Made by a program: the position numbers and the translations under genes. From the NCBI GenBank assembly GCA_041164045.1, contig JBEAQD010000051.1:1-5402 (forward strand): a DNA stretch of 5,402 nucleotides, in the 5' to 3' direction. Shown here in pieces: positions 5,328-5,402 of this stretch. The notes beneath the pieces were generated by a model. It had not been told where the DNA came from. It did not search any database and saw nothing but the letters and a program-made list of their open reading frames with translations. Within the stretch, counting starts at the first letter, position 1. The number at the start of each line of letters is the position of its first letter. Source of the stretch: CALRBF01 sp041164045 (GTDB taxonomy: Bacteria > Patescibacteriota > Minisyncoccia > SW-4-49-11).

Positions 5328-5402
5328 CAGATATACAAGAAAAAGACCGCTATGACATAGTGTTAGCCAATCCACCCTTTGGAGGTAAAGAAAGAGCCGA
5401 AG
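5267..5402 (+). pseudogene. hsdM: Continuation of hsdM in a shifted frame, cut by the window end
   Basis: Read from 5267, the sequence gives ILHGIEAPNII, then NTLTENIADIQEKDRYD, then VLANPPFGGKER. This matches, without a gap, the segment that follows FYGKEKxSLAY in HsdM. NPPF at 5369-5380 is motif IV, the catalytic adenine-binding motif of N6-adenine methylases. This frame has a stop (TAG, 5264-5266) immediately upstream and no start of its own, so it is not an independent gene. The family normally has about seven more residues (VIAIMNM-like) between SLAY and ILHG. Only two bases (5265-5266) remain of that stretch, implying a net loss of about 19 nt. The gene runs past 5402, and hsdS and hsdR may follow. 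Confidence 0.8.

Overview
The window looks like a piece of a low-GC bacterial chromosome. It holds two tightly linked, intact genes, then a disrupted type I restriction-modification methylase gene that runs off the right end. Two intergenic blocks are much richer in GC than the genes and full of small hairpin repeats. AT-rich coding sequence (many ATA, AGA and AAA codons), apparently absent Shine-Dalgarno sequences, a fused ADP-forming acyl-CoA synthetase and abundant intergenic hairpins would fit a Candidate Phyla Radiation (Patescibacteria) genome. That placement is inference only. The genes read through with the standard bacterial code and I see no need for TGA recoding.

Layout. Positions 1-596 are non-coding and packed with inverted repeats: a long nested hairpin (30-106), several two-hairpin units, and a pair of related units facing each other (430-525). 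A sigma70-like promoter (597-625) precedes a beta-CASP metallo-beta-lactamase-fold gene (658-2040), probably an RNA-processing nuclease. Five bases later starts a fused alpha-beta ADP-forming acyl-CoA synthetase (2046-4100), which would make ATP from acyl-CoA during fermentation. The two are probably one transcription unit, possibly ended by a hairpin at 4122-4140.

Positions 4101-4485 form a second repeat block: one decayed unit, one inverted pair (4207-4352) and one single unit (4377-4424). An extended -10 promoter (4486-4494) then drives hsdM (4524 onward). The hsdM frame is broken near 5265, where about seven codons plus a frameshift (net about 19 nt) are missing compared with the family as I remember it. 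The protein homology resumes in another frame and includes the catalytic NPPF motif at 5369-5380.

The most unusual content is the repeat family. Its units share the layout 'hairpin, hairpin, GGRGGTGGATAG-like end', but the stems differ in sequence while staying paired. Two sets lie tail to tail as REPIN-like inverted doublets. No transposase is present in the window.
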